From contig JAVSML010024346.1 in the NCBI GenBank assembly GCA_038503035.1, forward strand, positions 372,001 to 436,000: a stretch of DNA of 64,000 nt, written 5' to 3'. Position 1 is the first letter of the stretch, and each line of letters opens with the position of its first letter. This DNA is from Crocodylus rhombifer (Eukaryota; Chordata; Crocodylia; Crocodylidae). The position numbers were made by a program, and so were the translations under genes. A model generated the notes under the pieces. The model had not been told where the DNA came from. It made no database searches and saw only the letters and a program-made list of their open reading frames with translations. Shown piece after piece: positions 13,123 to 24,515 of this stretch.

Positions 13123-15409
13123 TATTCCTGAGAGGGAAAGAAGGGAGAAACAAGGATGACAAAATAGGGAAATGGAAACCCCCCCAGATTAGTAGGTGCA
13201 ATGGGTCCAAATACATCAAGGAAGAGCCTGTGCTCAAAAACCCGGGCTGGATGAGGAGACCGTGACCAAAACACAATTCATATGAAGAACCTTCTCTGCA
13301 GCCAGCCAAAACTTAGTAAAGCATATACCTCCTTGCTGCTCGGTGCATGAAGATTCATTCTTGCAGAGGATCTGGCTCGATTTAATTAAACGGATAGCAC
13401 TTAAGTATTATGAACTCGATGGTCCTCATTGAGATATGTTGTGGAGCTTGCAGGCCCTGTCCTGTTCTGAGGTGCAATTCCCCTCTCTTATTCCATATCT
13501 CACAACCAAATCAGATTTCTTCTTCTTCATGGGGTTTGGTTTTTTGGGGTTTTTTTTTAGGATGTCAAGTTTTCTGCTTAATGAGATGCCATTAATACTT
13601 GCTCGAATGCTGTAGGGGTCTGCAGAAGTAAAAGGAGCTGATTATGCAAAATAAAACATTTGCCAGGAGTAAAACTTTATGTAGCACTCCAGGGGGTGAG
13701 ATTCAGTTGAATGATTTCCAGCCTGAGCAGGGAGTCCCAGAAATGCAGCAGAGTGCTGTGGACTGGGGACATCTCTGCCTCGCTCTCTCTCTTCCACTTC
13801 AAAGGATTGTAAAATTGCCCTGGTGAGTGTGAAGCACAGTAATGGGTTTGATGCAGAGGTGATTAGCAAACTGAAGGATTTATCCTTGATATCCATTCTC
13901 TTCGGTAATGCAATAAACCGCTAAGAAACAAAAGCTGCCTCCATGATATATATCAAGAGATCAATTTTGGCTGATAAGACCCATGCATGCTGGTTGCTCT
14001 ACAATAATTTTGTTAAAAAGATATTGTCCCTGCTTCAGCAAGGGGGGATAAAAGGGGATGCAACTCACCAGCTGACATCCAGCGAGTCTATTCTGTAGTC
14101 AAAATGTTTATTAGGAGGCCTAGCGTCATCAAGATTTGGCTCCTTTAAAAGGCTAGCGAGGCACAAAGCAGCTACACAGACTGAAATATTATGAGGGAGT
14201 GGGTTTAAAACAGATGTTTAAACAAATTCATAGCCATACAAAAGCTTTCTGCTTTACCGATTTCAGAGTCCAAGTGATTCTGGTACACTTAAGGGACAAA
14301 GCCTACCTTGAGCTCGGTCATGGAGAAGCGTGTCCATGGGTGTGTGTATGCATGTGTGTCTCCTCTCCTTTCGGGGCAGTGGCACACCAAATGAAAAGGC
14401 ACAGTAAGTCTCAATAACTCTGCAAACCGCTCTGAAAGGAGATTCAAATCCTTCCCCGTTATAAATAATGAGTTTGTGTGCCAGTACAAAAGAGGAAGGC
14501 TGATTTTTTTTTTATTTTAAGCATTCCTTGAAGGTCATTTCCACTTTGAAAATGTTAAGGGCTTCAAAACTTGTTATATAACAGAGATCTAAACATATGG
14601 CCCCAGGCCGGTTTGAATTAACTGACTTGTATCAACTGTGTTTCATCAATACAGACTCCCAGAGTAACCGGTCCCTCCGCTGGAATGCTAATTACTCCCC
14701 CAGCTTCCAGGAGCAAGACTATTAGACCCACAAAAAATCCAGTTTTTTCTGCTTTTGCCTAACTGGTTTTACTTGCTCAGCACATAAATGCAGAGGGAGG
14801 AGTGCTTACAGGGAGGCATAAAATGAGGCACGTAAATTGGCTTTCTGTACCCGTTAGCCAGGGGGGAGAAAATAAAATGAGGGTAATGTGGGAAGCAAAC
14901 CTAGTGCCTCTCTTTAGACTAGCCATTGTGTGTTGGGGTAGGTAGAGCACAGGAGACCTCCCGCTAACATAGGTACGTACATGGGTCAAAATAATGACAG
15001 GTCTCAATTATAACGCTCGGGGCTGGATCTCAGCTTTCCCAGCGGTCCAAGGTGTTCAGATGTGGGGCTTTCTCGTCTCATATAGCTGTGACCAAAGCAT
15101 TGATTTAAAACACCAGGCAGGTTCTGATTCGGTCCTAAACAGAAGAATTTATTTCTATTGCTAGCAAAACGTGTGGGACTGACTCTCCCACCAGTCTCAA
15201 AACTGTCAGCCAAACAAAGGCAGGAAGGTCTTCACCTACACACCCATCAGCACACCCACTCCCTGCCCCGAGGCACGCTGCAAAGGCAGTGTTTATAGGC
15301 ATCCTGGATGCACTATAAACGATACAGGGAATAAGCTGCGTCTATAAGACTCATCCATCATAAGCATCTCATCCAAAGCTGCCAAAGCAGCTACCTGGTT
15401 GGTCTAGGA
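13123..15409. other. Unassigned intronic sequence
   Basis: No gene recognised. Short low-complexity runs include G/T-rich 13533-13560, a TG-rich stretch at 14336-14360 and T-rich 14500-14520. AT-rich parts near 13900-14000 and 14500-14660 have the texture of intronic noncoding sequence. Confidence 0.5.
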
Positions 15410-15792
15410 CAGGGCTGGCCCACTCAGAGCAGCCGAGGGCTGCACGCTGCATTGGCTGCAGGCCCTGGGCTGCACACCGTGTGGGCTGCATGATGCAGGG
15501 GCCATGCATGTGGTTCCCTGCCACACGCAGCCCCCTCACTGCACAAGCAATGTGAACCCCGCCAGCCATTCCTGTGTAAACTGCCTCAGTGTCCCCACCT
15601 CACCGCTGCTGTCTCATCCCCTCGCCGCTGCACTGCTCTCCCCCCACAACCACCACTTGAGCATCGAGCTTACTGGGGCCCCTCCTGCCTTGCTGCCCTG
15701 GCCCCAGCTGTGGGAGGAATGATGGCTCAGTGCAAGCCCGCAGCCCGCACTTGAACTCCTTGCCCGCTGGCTGCACCAGTTGAACAGCTCTG
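15410..15792. mobile_element. hAT-type non-autonomous element with 8-bp TSD (383 bp)
   Basis: The left end CAGGGCTGGCC and right end ...CAGCTCTG are flanked by GTCTAGGA (15402-15409) and CTCTAGGA (15793-15800), an 8-bp target-site duplication with one mismatch, as hAT transposases make. The interior is GC-rich with GCTGCA repeats and no transposase. Confidence 0.72.
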
Positions 15793-16428
15793 CTCTAGGA
15801 GAAAGGGCAAGATGCGTGCGGTCCTTGTCAGACCTACCTGACTCTTGCCGCATTCTGCTCCTTAATGTTTGATGAACAGTCTGGACTCTATGGCAGCAGA
15901 TATACGACTGCAAAAAAGCAACGTTATGTCCTCTTGCCTTTAGAGCTGCCCGGCCCTGCGTGTACTTGGGAGAACTGTTCTGAATAAGTTCACTGAAAGG
16001 TTCAGCACTGAAACTCTCACGGACAATACGTCATGCTGACCGGATTTTGTTTTTTTCATATAAGATCTGGACTTTCGACGCCAGAGATGAATTGTTGTGG
16101 CTTAGTTGCACATGCTCAAGAAACCCCACACTCTTTCACATGGAGGGAAACTGCTCTGTCCAACCTATATGTCAGACTAAAGCTGCTAGTTACAGCAATC
16201 AGCTGTTCACTTTATTATTATCTCCAAGTGTTGAGAAGCAAGCTAGGCGCTTCCCAACAAGTGATAACTTTGTCCTTGCCCTGTAGGGCTTACAGTAGAG
16301 ATTACCCAAGGCAAGCAGGCCCAGGTGACTACTGGAGAGGATTTAACCCTTAGCTACCCTCCGAATGTGAATGGAAAGTTGCTGAGTTGCTGGTTGTAGC
16401 CGTGTTGGTCTAAGGACACAGGCAGGCA
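15793..16428. other. Unassigned intronic sequence
   Basis: No repeat or exon recognised, apart from the 'tgtagccgtgttggtctaag' lead-in at about 16390-16415 that belongs to the following hairpin repeat. Confidence 0.45.
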
Positions 16429-16582
16429 AGGTTCCTTGGGTAGATGCGATAGCTTTCATTAGACCAGCTAAATAGTTGGAAAAAAAAGTTTTTTGCGAGA
16501 TTTTGGGCACAAAGAAGGGTAGAACAATTTTTCCAACTGTTTAGTCGCTCTAATAAAAGATATCACGTCTACCAAAAGAACC
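16393..16582. repeat. Dispersed hairpin repeat (TAGCCGTGTTGGTCTAAGG type)
   Basis: A left arm at 16429-16487 (GGTTCCTTGGGTAGATGCGA...) and right arm at 16526-16582 are imperfect reverse complements around a ~38-base loop, sharing the AGACCAGCTAAATAGTTGGA-type core. The lead-in 'tagccgtgttggtctaagga' is, as I recall, common in reptile genomic DNA. I cannot assign the class with confidence. Confidence 0.65.
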
Positions 16583-16819
16583 ATGTCTGCCAATGGAAAG
16601 GAGTGGAAGTTGAATGAAGAAGCCACAGTGATGTATTTGCTGACTCTGGCTGGAAGGACTAATTGTCAACCACAGGACAAATGCCTGATGGAGACCCCTT
16701 TGTTTTAATCCCCTTGGTATCAGACCATGCCATCTCTCCCTGCACTTAAATGCACAAATGCGCCTTTCCAGCTCTCGCCAAATAAAAGTTTAATGGACGG
16801 GCAACCTGGTTCGCACGGG

Positions 16820-16960
16820 CCAATGATCAAGCTAATGTCAGGTGCTTTCGACCCTTAATCACTAGCTGCCCAGGCGGTATTGGAATCAGCGACCTGAGGT
16901 TGAAAGCTTCAGTAGACTGTTATTAATCCCTCTGAGCCATCTAAAACCCAAAGTTTGGTT
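16820..16960 (-). repeat. Possible tRNA-derived SINE remnant
   Basis: On the minus strand, ATGGCTCAGAGGGATTAA followed ~35 bases later by GGTCGCTGATTCCAATAC resembles the A and B boxes of a tRNA-like SINE head. It is weak and decayed. Confidence 0.4.
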
Positions 16961-17071
16961 CTCAATACTTACAGTCCTGAACCCAAAGAGCCGACAAGCT
17001 ACAGCCACTTGCTTCAGCAGAGACTGGCAGCAGCTACGTGCTCACCCATACCTCACAAACTGGGACTAGCT

Positions 17072-17256
17072 CAGGGGTGGGCAATTATTTTGGGCAGAGG
17101 ACCGCTTACAGAGTTTCGGCAAGCCATTGAGGGCCACATGACAGGCAGCCCAGAGCAGATTAATTAATTTTCTAAACTTTTTAGGGGCCCCGCGGACCTG
17201 ATAGAAGGGCCTGGTGGGCTGCATCCGGCCCCCAGGCCACATTTTGCCCACCCCTG
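17072..17256. mobile_element. hAT MITE family A, copy 1, with perfect TSD (185 bp)
   Basis: CAGGGGTGGGCAA at the left and, inverted, CAGGGGTGGGCAAA at the right are terminal inverted repeats. The element is flanked by a perfect 8-bp duplication GACTAGCT (17064-17071 and 17257-17264). The interior reads 'ggccctcaatggcttgcc...ttaggggcccc' when compared with 22849-23017 and 43418-43601; this copy is in the opposite orientation to those two. Confidence 0.92.
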
Positions 17257-18572
17257 GACTAGCTTGACTGAAAGGGAAATGTTGGCTCTAACCTCCACCT
17301 GAGTCACCAGCAGGGACCAGAACCTCTCCTCCGCATGGAGATTTCAGGGGTTTTAAATTACAAAAAGAAGCACTTGGAAAAAAAAAAAAAAAAAGATATG
17401 AATGGCTTGGTTTTGTCAAGCTTAACCCCTCACTTCTTCAAATGATTGGCAGCAAGAACTTGAGAGAAGAAGGAGGTGGTGGCAAGCAGATGGGAAGAAG
17501 AGGAAGAACGCGGGACCTAAAGCAGCAAAGGACAGGAGCCTCGGGGAGTCTTGCCTACATTATGGAGCCTCTGCTGGCAGAGCCCCCTACGCAAGGCACT
17601 GTGTTCACCAGCTGAAGGGGTTCATCTGCCAGCGCAGTGGCCTGACCTCCCTGAACAACATGAGCCAAGCTGACACCTGCATTCACACTAAGACATCACT
17701 GGCAGGGCTACCTCGGTTAGAGGATGCGATCTTTTCCTAACCCCCTTCAGCACAGCTTTGCCCACAAAACTCTGCAACGTTGACCTGGACCCAGGAACAG
17801 AAGGAGCTGGGAGGAGAGTGGGATTGGCAGGAGTTGCTGAGTGCCTGGCATGTCAGTAGGAGGCACAGAGAGTCCAGATGCTCCACGCTCTGATCCGGAG
17901 AAGGGTTGTGTCTGGTGGGGGGATATGGTGGGGAGAGTAGAGCTGCCAAGCTGGTTGAGGAGTACCTAACCTCGTGCCCTCTTTCAAACGTCAGCTAAAG
18001 AGGCCGTCAGATCTCAGGGATCAGAACGGAGTGGGTCTCTGGCGCTCTCTGCGGCCCACCCGTGGAAAACAGTCGTGATGGCACTGCCAACTTGTTCCAG
18101 TTTAAGCTAAAGTTGGCATAGTTGTGGCAGTACACACTCTACAAGCACACTCTACTGAACGCCTTTGAGTACAAGGCACCCTTTAAATTAAGACATGCCC
18201 AAATGTTGACACTCTCATTTTAAGAAAAAATGACACATTAAATAGTCACATTTATGATGCAAACAACATTTAAGACATGAGCCATATTTAGAGAAAAAAA
18301 AAACATTTAGTTTTAAAAGGAGCAACTTCTATTTGAATGAATACAGTATTCTAGTCTAAGAGCATATTTATTCTATTTGGCTTGAGCAGGTGTGTAGGCT
18401 TACCCCAAAAGGACACACTTCAATGGGAAATGTTGTGAATGTTCCCAGGGAAGGTTATACCTGCAAAACTTATTTGGGCTATGTAGTTTCCTTCCTCTTC
18501 TTGCAGGAAAAGGCATCACGGGGGAAAGCACGTGCCTGGCAGAATGTGAAGCGTCCAAGTGACTTTGTAACC
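17257..18572. other. Unassigned intronic sequence
   Basis: No gene or family recognised. An A18-class run lies at about 17379-17395. Sequence at 17460-18080 is moderately GC-rich without clear repeat homology inside the window. Confidence 0.5.
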
Positions 18573-19502
18573 TAAGGGCTTGGAAAACAAGTCATATGAG
18601 GAGAGGCTGTTCGGCTTGCGGAAGGGCACTTAAAAGGGGACATGGCAGCAGTCTTCAAATACCTGAAGGGCTGCCATAAAGAAGAAGGAAAGCACCTTTT
18701 CTCTCTTGCTGCAGAGAGGAGGATGTGGACCAGTGACTTGAAGTTGCACCAAAGTAGGTTTAGATTCGGCATCAGGAGAAAATTCTTCACTGGTAGAACA
18801 GGGAGGCATGTGGGACAGATGCCTGGGGAAGCTGTGGACTCTCCATCATTGGAGGTATTCAAGAAGAGATTGGATGGCCACTAGTCAGAGACAACCTAGG
18901 TGTAGCTATGCCTATGTCCTACTCTGGGGATCTCCCAGGCTTTGATGACTGCTGCATAGGGCTGGGAAAAAATCCCGTTCCCCACCCCACCTTTACTTGA
19001 GTCACAGTGTTTTTAAGCCTTCCTCAGAAACATTAGGTGCTGGCTACAGGCAAGGCTGAGGACTTTGACTTGGGTGTGCCAATGCTCCTTCTGGGACTAC
19101 AACCTGGAGGTTCCTGGCAAGAGGGTCTTGCCCCTCCCGTCAGGGTTAGATTGATCACCATATTTGGGCTAGGAGGAAATTTTACCCATGGTCAGATTGA
19201 CATGGATGGGGGGAGGGGTAAGGGGGTTGCTTTCCTCTGTAGCCCTGTGCTTGGGATTTCTTGAACATATATTAATGACTTTTTACAGAAGCAGGATGTT
19301 GGCTGCTGTGGTCCCCCTGCTTTACTTTTGGCAGGTTTGAGTTTTATGTCTTGTATTATGTCAGGGCTAACTAGTTTTGCTAATAAGTTAGACAATGGAT
19401 GTGTATAGGACTATTCGGATAGGGATGATCCTGCCTCAGGCAGAGAGTTGGACTAGATGACCTATGGAGGTCCCTTCCAGTCCCACCTGTCTGTGATTCT
19501 AG
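18573..19502 (+). mobile_element. CR1 LINE 3' end, 5'-truncated, with long 3' UTR
   Basis: Starts in the C-terminal part of ORF2: the frame at 18642-18884 reads AAVFKYLKGCHKEEGKHLFSLAAERR and later FRFGIRRKFFTGRT and SLEVFKKRLDGH, typical of the CR1 C terminus. After the stop comes about 600 bases of 3' UTR ending in GGACTAGATGACC, GGTCCCTTCCAG and a CTGTGATTCTAG tail. Only the last fraction of the element is present, as expected from incomplete reverse transcription. Confidence 0.88.
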
Positions 19503-19691
19503 AAATGAACCAAGATGAAACGCTACTCTGCTTGTGCCACAGCAGGGGAGACATTTACCTTAAAAGAGTCAGATTTAAGTCATCTGGTGTTTTTGTCCTG
19601 AGCCTGTGTTTGCATATAGTCCCCATGTCCCTCTGCAGTGAGTTCACACCCCTTTATCTCCAGCCACTTGAGGCTCTGTGAAAGCCACAAG

Positions 19692-20351
19692 AGGGTTGCC
19701 AACTATCAGCGATTGTCAGAAAAAAAGATCAGGCTAAAAATGGCTGTCAATAAAGTCCATAAAAACTTAAGCCATAAGTAAAAACACTAAGCAGCCAGAA
19801 CTTGACTGAAGCTCTAACAGACACCAGGAGGTGCTACTGTGCTTTAAGTGGGAATGCAGCACCCTGCAGAGAGTGGTCTCTCAGCCATGTGCTGCAGCTG
19901 CTGTCCCAATACTGTAATACTGTTGGGACACAGGTAGTCATCTTAGGGGGTCTGTGCTGGGATTGGGCCCATGAGGCTAGTGGTAGAAAGGATGGAGGTG
20001 GTCTGGTGGAGGGGAGGCAGCATGGTGCAGGGTATAGTCAGAAGCATCATAGTACAATGAACAATGTAAAGCCATTGCTGCAGTCAGGCAGGTTTACCAA
20101 TTCAAGAAAACTTTTTTGCAAACTTTTTATTGACAAGCAAACCATTTTCCTTTTTGACTATGGTTAATATTAAACCCTTAAATTTGAACCCAGCCCTTCT
20201 AACTGGGGCCTGGTATTGGAGCCCAGAAGAGCTATATTTATGTTATGGAAAACATATATATCAGTAAAACCACAAGTTAGTAAAAAAGTTTGGGCGTCAG
20301 TAAAAAGCTTGTACATTGTCAGTAATAAAAGTTTCTTGGGTTGCCAACCCT
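19692..20351. mobile_element. TIR element with AGGGTTGCCAAC ends (660 bp)
   Basis: The left end AGGGTTGCCAAC and, inverted, the right end AGGGTTGGCAAC form short terminal inverted repeats. CAGTAAAA motifs recur near the right end. No coding capacity is seen and no target duplication could be confirmed. A hAT relative is likely (inference). Confidence 0.5.
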
Positions 20352-20575
20352 GCATGGCAGACTGTGAAAGAGGCAAGGGCTGCCCTACTTCAGAGTAACC
20401 ACATCTCAGGTCTGCAGCCTGCCAGGCTCATGCACCTAGCAGCTCCATATCTTCGGGAAGATACCACACAGTGCTAATCCACACTGTTAATACTATACAG
20501 CTAATACTGCATGCTGCCTCTGTGCTACGCCTGGGACTGGCACCAAGAATGCCCACTCATTCACTCCTACTCAAA

Positions 20576-20759
20576 GGCCACGTCTACATGAGCAGCAGAC
20601 TGCACAGTTGTTACTGCATAGTCGTTTAGTACTTGCATAACCAAGTACTAAATGACTGCACAGTAACCGGCGTTACTATGTAGTAGTATCCCCACGTTTT
20701 TTTTTTCTGATGCTACTGCAATGAACTGCTGTGCAGTAGCATCTTGTGTAGACATGGCC
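20576..20759. mobile_element. MITE with GGCCACGTCTACA ends (184 bp)
   Basis: GGCCACGTCTACATGAG at the left pairs with, inverted, GGCCATGTCTACACAAG at the right. Internally, GTACTTGCATAACCAAGTAC and flanking TAGTCGTTTAGT/ACTAAATGACT form a second level of palindrome, so the element can fold back on itself. Target duplication unclear. Confidence 0.75.
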
Positions 20760-21054
20760 AGAAGGTACCAAATCCCAGAAATGAGGCACTAAAGCCCACT
20801 TAGTGCAACACTGGAGGCTTGGCATCACATGCACAATGCTTCAGGCATGGTCCACAGGCATAGTAAAGACATGACTACAGGAACAAGAAGCTCCAGGCAG
20901 TCTACTTTCATTCTGTACTGGCCTGTTCTTTCTGTTTCTTTAGACTTCTTGAAACAGGAAGGGTATTAGACAAGCACATCACAGAATCATGAAGCCTTAG
21001 ACACTTTAGAGGGAGGAAATGTTGCTGTTACCTTCATAAGCATAGTGGTTAGGC

Positions 21055-21200
21055 ATCTTCATCAGAGCCCTGAACACCACTGTGTTAGGCACTGTATAAA
21101 AATAGAACACAAAGCCTGGCATTTCTGAAGGGAGCTAACCAATCTGAGCATAAGAAAAGAGACTGTCCAGCCGCATACAGACAGTCCACAGAGTAGAAAT
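21055..21200. repeat. Possible ancient amniote repeat fragment
   Basis: The phrase 'gaacaccactgtgttaggcactgtataaa...agaacacaaag' resembles a dispersed amniote repeat that I cannot name. Low support. Confidence 0.3.
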
Positions 21201-21204
21201 AGAA

Positions 21205-21278
21205 AACATGGAAAAGTTGGGTTGGAAGGGACCTCTGGAGGTCATCTAGTCCAACCCCCTGCCTGAGGCAGTAGAGAG
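21205..21278 (-). mobile_element. CR1 LINE 3' terminus fragment
   Basis: 'gttggaagggacctctggaggtcatctagtccaaccccctgcctgaggca' is the reverse complement of the CR1 3' end (compare 19440-19495). Only the last ~70 bases remain. Confidence 0.85.
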
Positions 21279-21513
21279 AGACACTCAGGCAATATGGGGC
21301 AGTGTGATTGGCAATGGAATCAATACACCGGCAGTTTACCTGCTGCCAATGGTTGTATATGGATCATGCAAAGGCTTTTTACGGTTATGAAAAATGGTTA
21401 GGAAAGCAGGGAGGGGTTATGACCACTCACAATACACATACTAGGGTGTATACACCAGGGAAGGAGAAGTTAAGTAACAGCCAATGCTGGCGCAAGAATA
21501 TATGGGCATAAAC

Positions 21514-21941
21514 CAGGGATGGACAAATAGCAGATCTGGCCAATGCCCAGACTCAACTTCCCAGTAGTCTCTTCCTGCATTGCTGTGGCTGGTTTCCGTG
21601 GAGACCCCAGCAGCACCAAGGCAGTGACAGCATGGGGCCAGGGTTTCCACAGCTGGGTGCACAGCTGGGTGGGGAGCTGCTCTGGAGCCAGGCCAAGGAT
21701 CTTACGGCAGTGACAGCGTGGTCTGGAGCTGAGGCAGAGCTGCAAGATCCCAGCCCCAAGCACGCCCTGCTAGCGCTGCTGGGGCTGGTCTCCATGGAAA
21801 CCCTGGCCCCGCACTGTCACGGCCCTGCTGCTGCTGGGGTCTCCGTGGAGACTGACGGCAGCAACATGGACCGAGACTACTGGGAAATGGAGTTCACCAT
21901 GGGCTCACTCTGGCACGCAGGCCAGACTTTACCCGCCCCTG
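21514..21941. mobile_element. Foldback hAT-type element with perfect 8-bp TSD (428 bp)
   Basis: CAGGGATGGACAAA at the left and, inverted, CAGGGGCGGGTAAA at the right are terminal repeats. A perfect 8-bp duplication GCATAAAC flanks it (21506-21513 and 21942-21949). Beyond the short ends, about 110-bp subterminal arms (CTTCCCAGTAGTCTC...GGCCAGGGTTTCCA) are inverted copies of one another, so most of the element can form a long hairpin. ORFs over it are by-products of GC-rich sequence. Confidence 0.88.
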
Positions 21942-22204
21942 GCATAAACCAACAATAAATAAATTAGGCTGGAAATAAAAGAAGGCTCCTAAACATTGGA
22001 ATGACCAGGTTTTGGAACAGCCATTCTGTTAAGAATATGGAGGCAAAAATCCAACAAGTTAAGACATCTTATGAAAAGGAAACTGGTGCAGTGCCTGCAA
22101 GAGTAAAGGACTCCATATGTTGCAGAAGGTCCTTCCAAGTCCTACGTTTCTAACTCAGATGGAGACAGGTCCAAAGTAGAAAGGAAGACCTGAGATTCTT
22201 CAAT

Positions 22205-24035
22205 ACAAAGTTAGGATCATAGGAAAGTAGGGCTGCAAGAGGTCTCATGCGGTCACCTAGTTCCACTCCCTACTCAAGGAAGGACCATCCCCAACTAAAT
22301 CATCCCAGCCTAGTGTCTATCCAACCTGCTCTTGATAATTTCCAGGGATGGAGATCCCACAACTCCTCTAGGGAACCTGTTCCAGTGCTTGACCACCCTC
22401 AGAATCAGAAACTTCCTCATCTCCAATTTAAATGTCCTCTGCTGCAGCTTGAGCCTGCTACTCCTAGCTTTGTCCCCTAAGAGAAAAGCCCATCTCTATC
22501 CTCCCTGTAATGACCCTTCAGGTATCAACTCCTCCCTCAGTCTTCTGCTCTCTGGACTAAATAACCCTCACTCTTTCAGCCTTTCCTCCCAAGTCATTCT
22601 TCCCAGGCCTCCAATTGTTTTGCTGCTCTCAGGTAGACGCTTTCCAATCTATCCATGTTCTTTTTGAAGTGTGGGGCCCAAAACTAAATAAAGGACTTCA
22701 GGTGAGGCCTTGCCAGTGCTGAATAGAGTGGAAGAATCACTTTGCTTGATTTGTAAGTAATGCTCCTGTTACAACCCAGGATGCTGTTGGCTTTTTTTTT
22801 TTGCAACAAGAGCATACTGCTGGCTCACATTCAGTTTATAGTCTACTGCAGGGACGGGCAAGATGTGGTCCGCCAGGCGATTCTATCTGGCCCATGGGGC
22901 CCCTAAAAAATTTAGAAAATTAATATTTATCTGCCCCTGGCTGCCTGTCACGTGGCCCTCAATGGCTTGCCAAAACTAAGTAAGCGGCCCTCCACCCAAA
23001 ATAACTGCCCGCCCCTGGTCTACTGTAACCCCCAGGTCCTTCTTCACAGTACTACATCCTAGCCACATTGAAGACTACTCATTGAGCAATTATTACATAT
23101 CCATCGTAGAGTACTTCCATGTAGTCTGCATTTCCTTAGCTTGCTAATGAGGATGTCATGTAAGACCATGTGAAAAGCCTTGCTAAAGTCAAGGTATATC
23201 ACATCCACTGCTCCCCCACATCCACAGAACCTGTCACCTAATCACAGAAGAAAATCAGGTCAGTCAGGCACGACTTGCTCTTGGTGAACCCACGCTGCCT
23301 GTTCCTGATCACCTTGTTGTTCTTTAAGTGCTTCACAACCCACTCCATGACCATTCCAGGTATCCAAATCAAACTGATTGGTCTGTAATGGCACAGATAT
23401 TCTCTTTCCTTTCTTAAAGCTAGGCTATATATGCCTTTTTCCAGTCATCGGGGACCTCACCTGACCTCTACAAATTCTCAAAGCATACAGACTGGCTCCC
23501 AAATTACCTGAGCCTATTCCTTCAGTCCCATTTGGCCCTGCCAACTTGAAAGCACCTAGATTTTCTAAGAAGTCCCTAACCTGTTCTGCCATTACTCTAG
23601 GGTCTTGGACTTTCTCTCTGTTTGCTGACAACTGTGCTTGTCACCCAGTATCTGCCCCTATTTGTAAAGACTGAAGTTAAAACGAAAATAAAAAAACTCC
23701 ACACGACTCCTTCTCCCCGACTTGCCTCCCAGCAGTCCTATCCACCATGTCCCTGAGTTTGCTAAAGTCCTCTTTTCTGAAGTCCAGTGTCTTTATTTTG
23801 CTGCTCTCCTTACTTCCCCCCTTAAGATCTTGATCTATATTATATGGCAGTTACTGCCACCCATGTTACCTTCCACCTTCATAATCCTGTTTCTGAGCAG
23901 CTTCCTCCCCTAGTTGGCTTCTCTACCAGCTGTATCCAAAACTTCTCTCTAACACATGCCAAGTGTTTACTGGACTGCTTATGCATTGCTGTGTTTCCTT
24001 CCCAACAGATGCCCCAATAATTAAAGTTAAAAGAT
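22205..24035 (-). mobile_element. CR1 LINE ORF2 remnant, ~1.8 kb, decayed
   Basis: Minus-strand reading with frameshifts recovers CR1 ORF2 in order. Near 23760-23800 comes a LDF-K-DF-K-LRD-like block after the endonuclease. Near 23430-23460 is PDDWKK, then a GKS-CLT-like block near 23260-23290. Near 23170-23200 is the RT motif A region (YLDFSKAF), then KDLGVTVD-KLNVS-Q near 23020-22820 and LPLYSALARPHLK near 22720. The C-terminal and 3' UTR end is at 22205-22450. The stretch between motif A and the KDLGV block, which should hold the catalytic DD motif, is missing or unrecognisable. A hAT MITE interrupts it at 22849-23017. Many stops: non-functional and old. Confidence 0.88.
22849..23017. mobile_element. 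hAT MITE family A, copy 2, with perfect TSD (169 bp)
   Basis: Begins CAGGGACGGGCAA and ends TGCCCGCCCCTG, flanked by a perfect 8-bp duplication GTCTACTG (22841-22848 and 23018-23025). It is inserted into the CR1 remnant and so is younger than it. Closely similar to 43418-43601. Confidence 0.93.
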
Positions 24036-24069
24036 AATTAAAGCTAGTTGATAAACCTGTGTTTACTGA

Positions 24070-24515
24070 TGCGCTTTTCCAGAGAGAAGACACACATTCA
24101 GCTGTTCTCTGTGCTGCAAGGGAGCATTATTGGGAGGGGGGGGGAGGCCTGGATATTGAGGGGTCAAAAAAAAAGGGCACCAAAAAAAAGGTGGAGCAGC
24201 ATATGCAGGGGCAGTGCGTGTCACTGAAAACCAGGGTCTGGCTGGCCAGAGCCACACTCCGACTGCCAGCCAGGCTCCAAGCAACATGATCGCCGCTGCT
24301 GCAGCCCCAGGAGGTCCCCAGGACCCCTGGTAAGGCTGCTGGGGCCAGCCCAGTGCTGGCCCCAGCCTCCTCTACCCCACCTGGGCTAACCTGCCACATG
24401 ACAGGAGCATGGCACAGGTGTCCCCCGGGGACAAATAGCAGCAGCAAAATGTATCCCATTGCTAGTTGTCCGCGGGAAACCAAGCGTCCATGCCTGTATG
24501 GACACGGCCATACTG
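24070..24515 (-). mobile_element. Non-autonomous element family B, copy 1
   Basis: Reverse complement of this region aligns with 50580-50960: GTGGGGTAG, GGGCTGGCCCCAG, AGCCTTACC, GGGGTCCTGGGG, CTGGCCAGCCAG and a T-rich stretch occur in the same order. The outer end reads, inverted, GGCCGTGTCCATACAGGCA, suggesting a TIR of the GGCCACGTCTACA style. G9 and A9 runs at 24134-24190 are slippage-prone. No coding capacity. Confidence 0.65.

Noticed and set aside
22247..22667. Plus-strand ORFs of 77 and 111 codons
   Set aside because: Antisense to the CR1 ORF2 C terminus.
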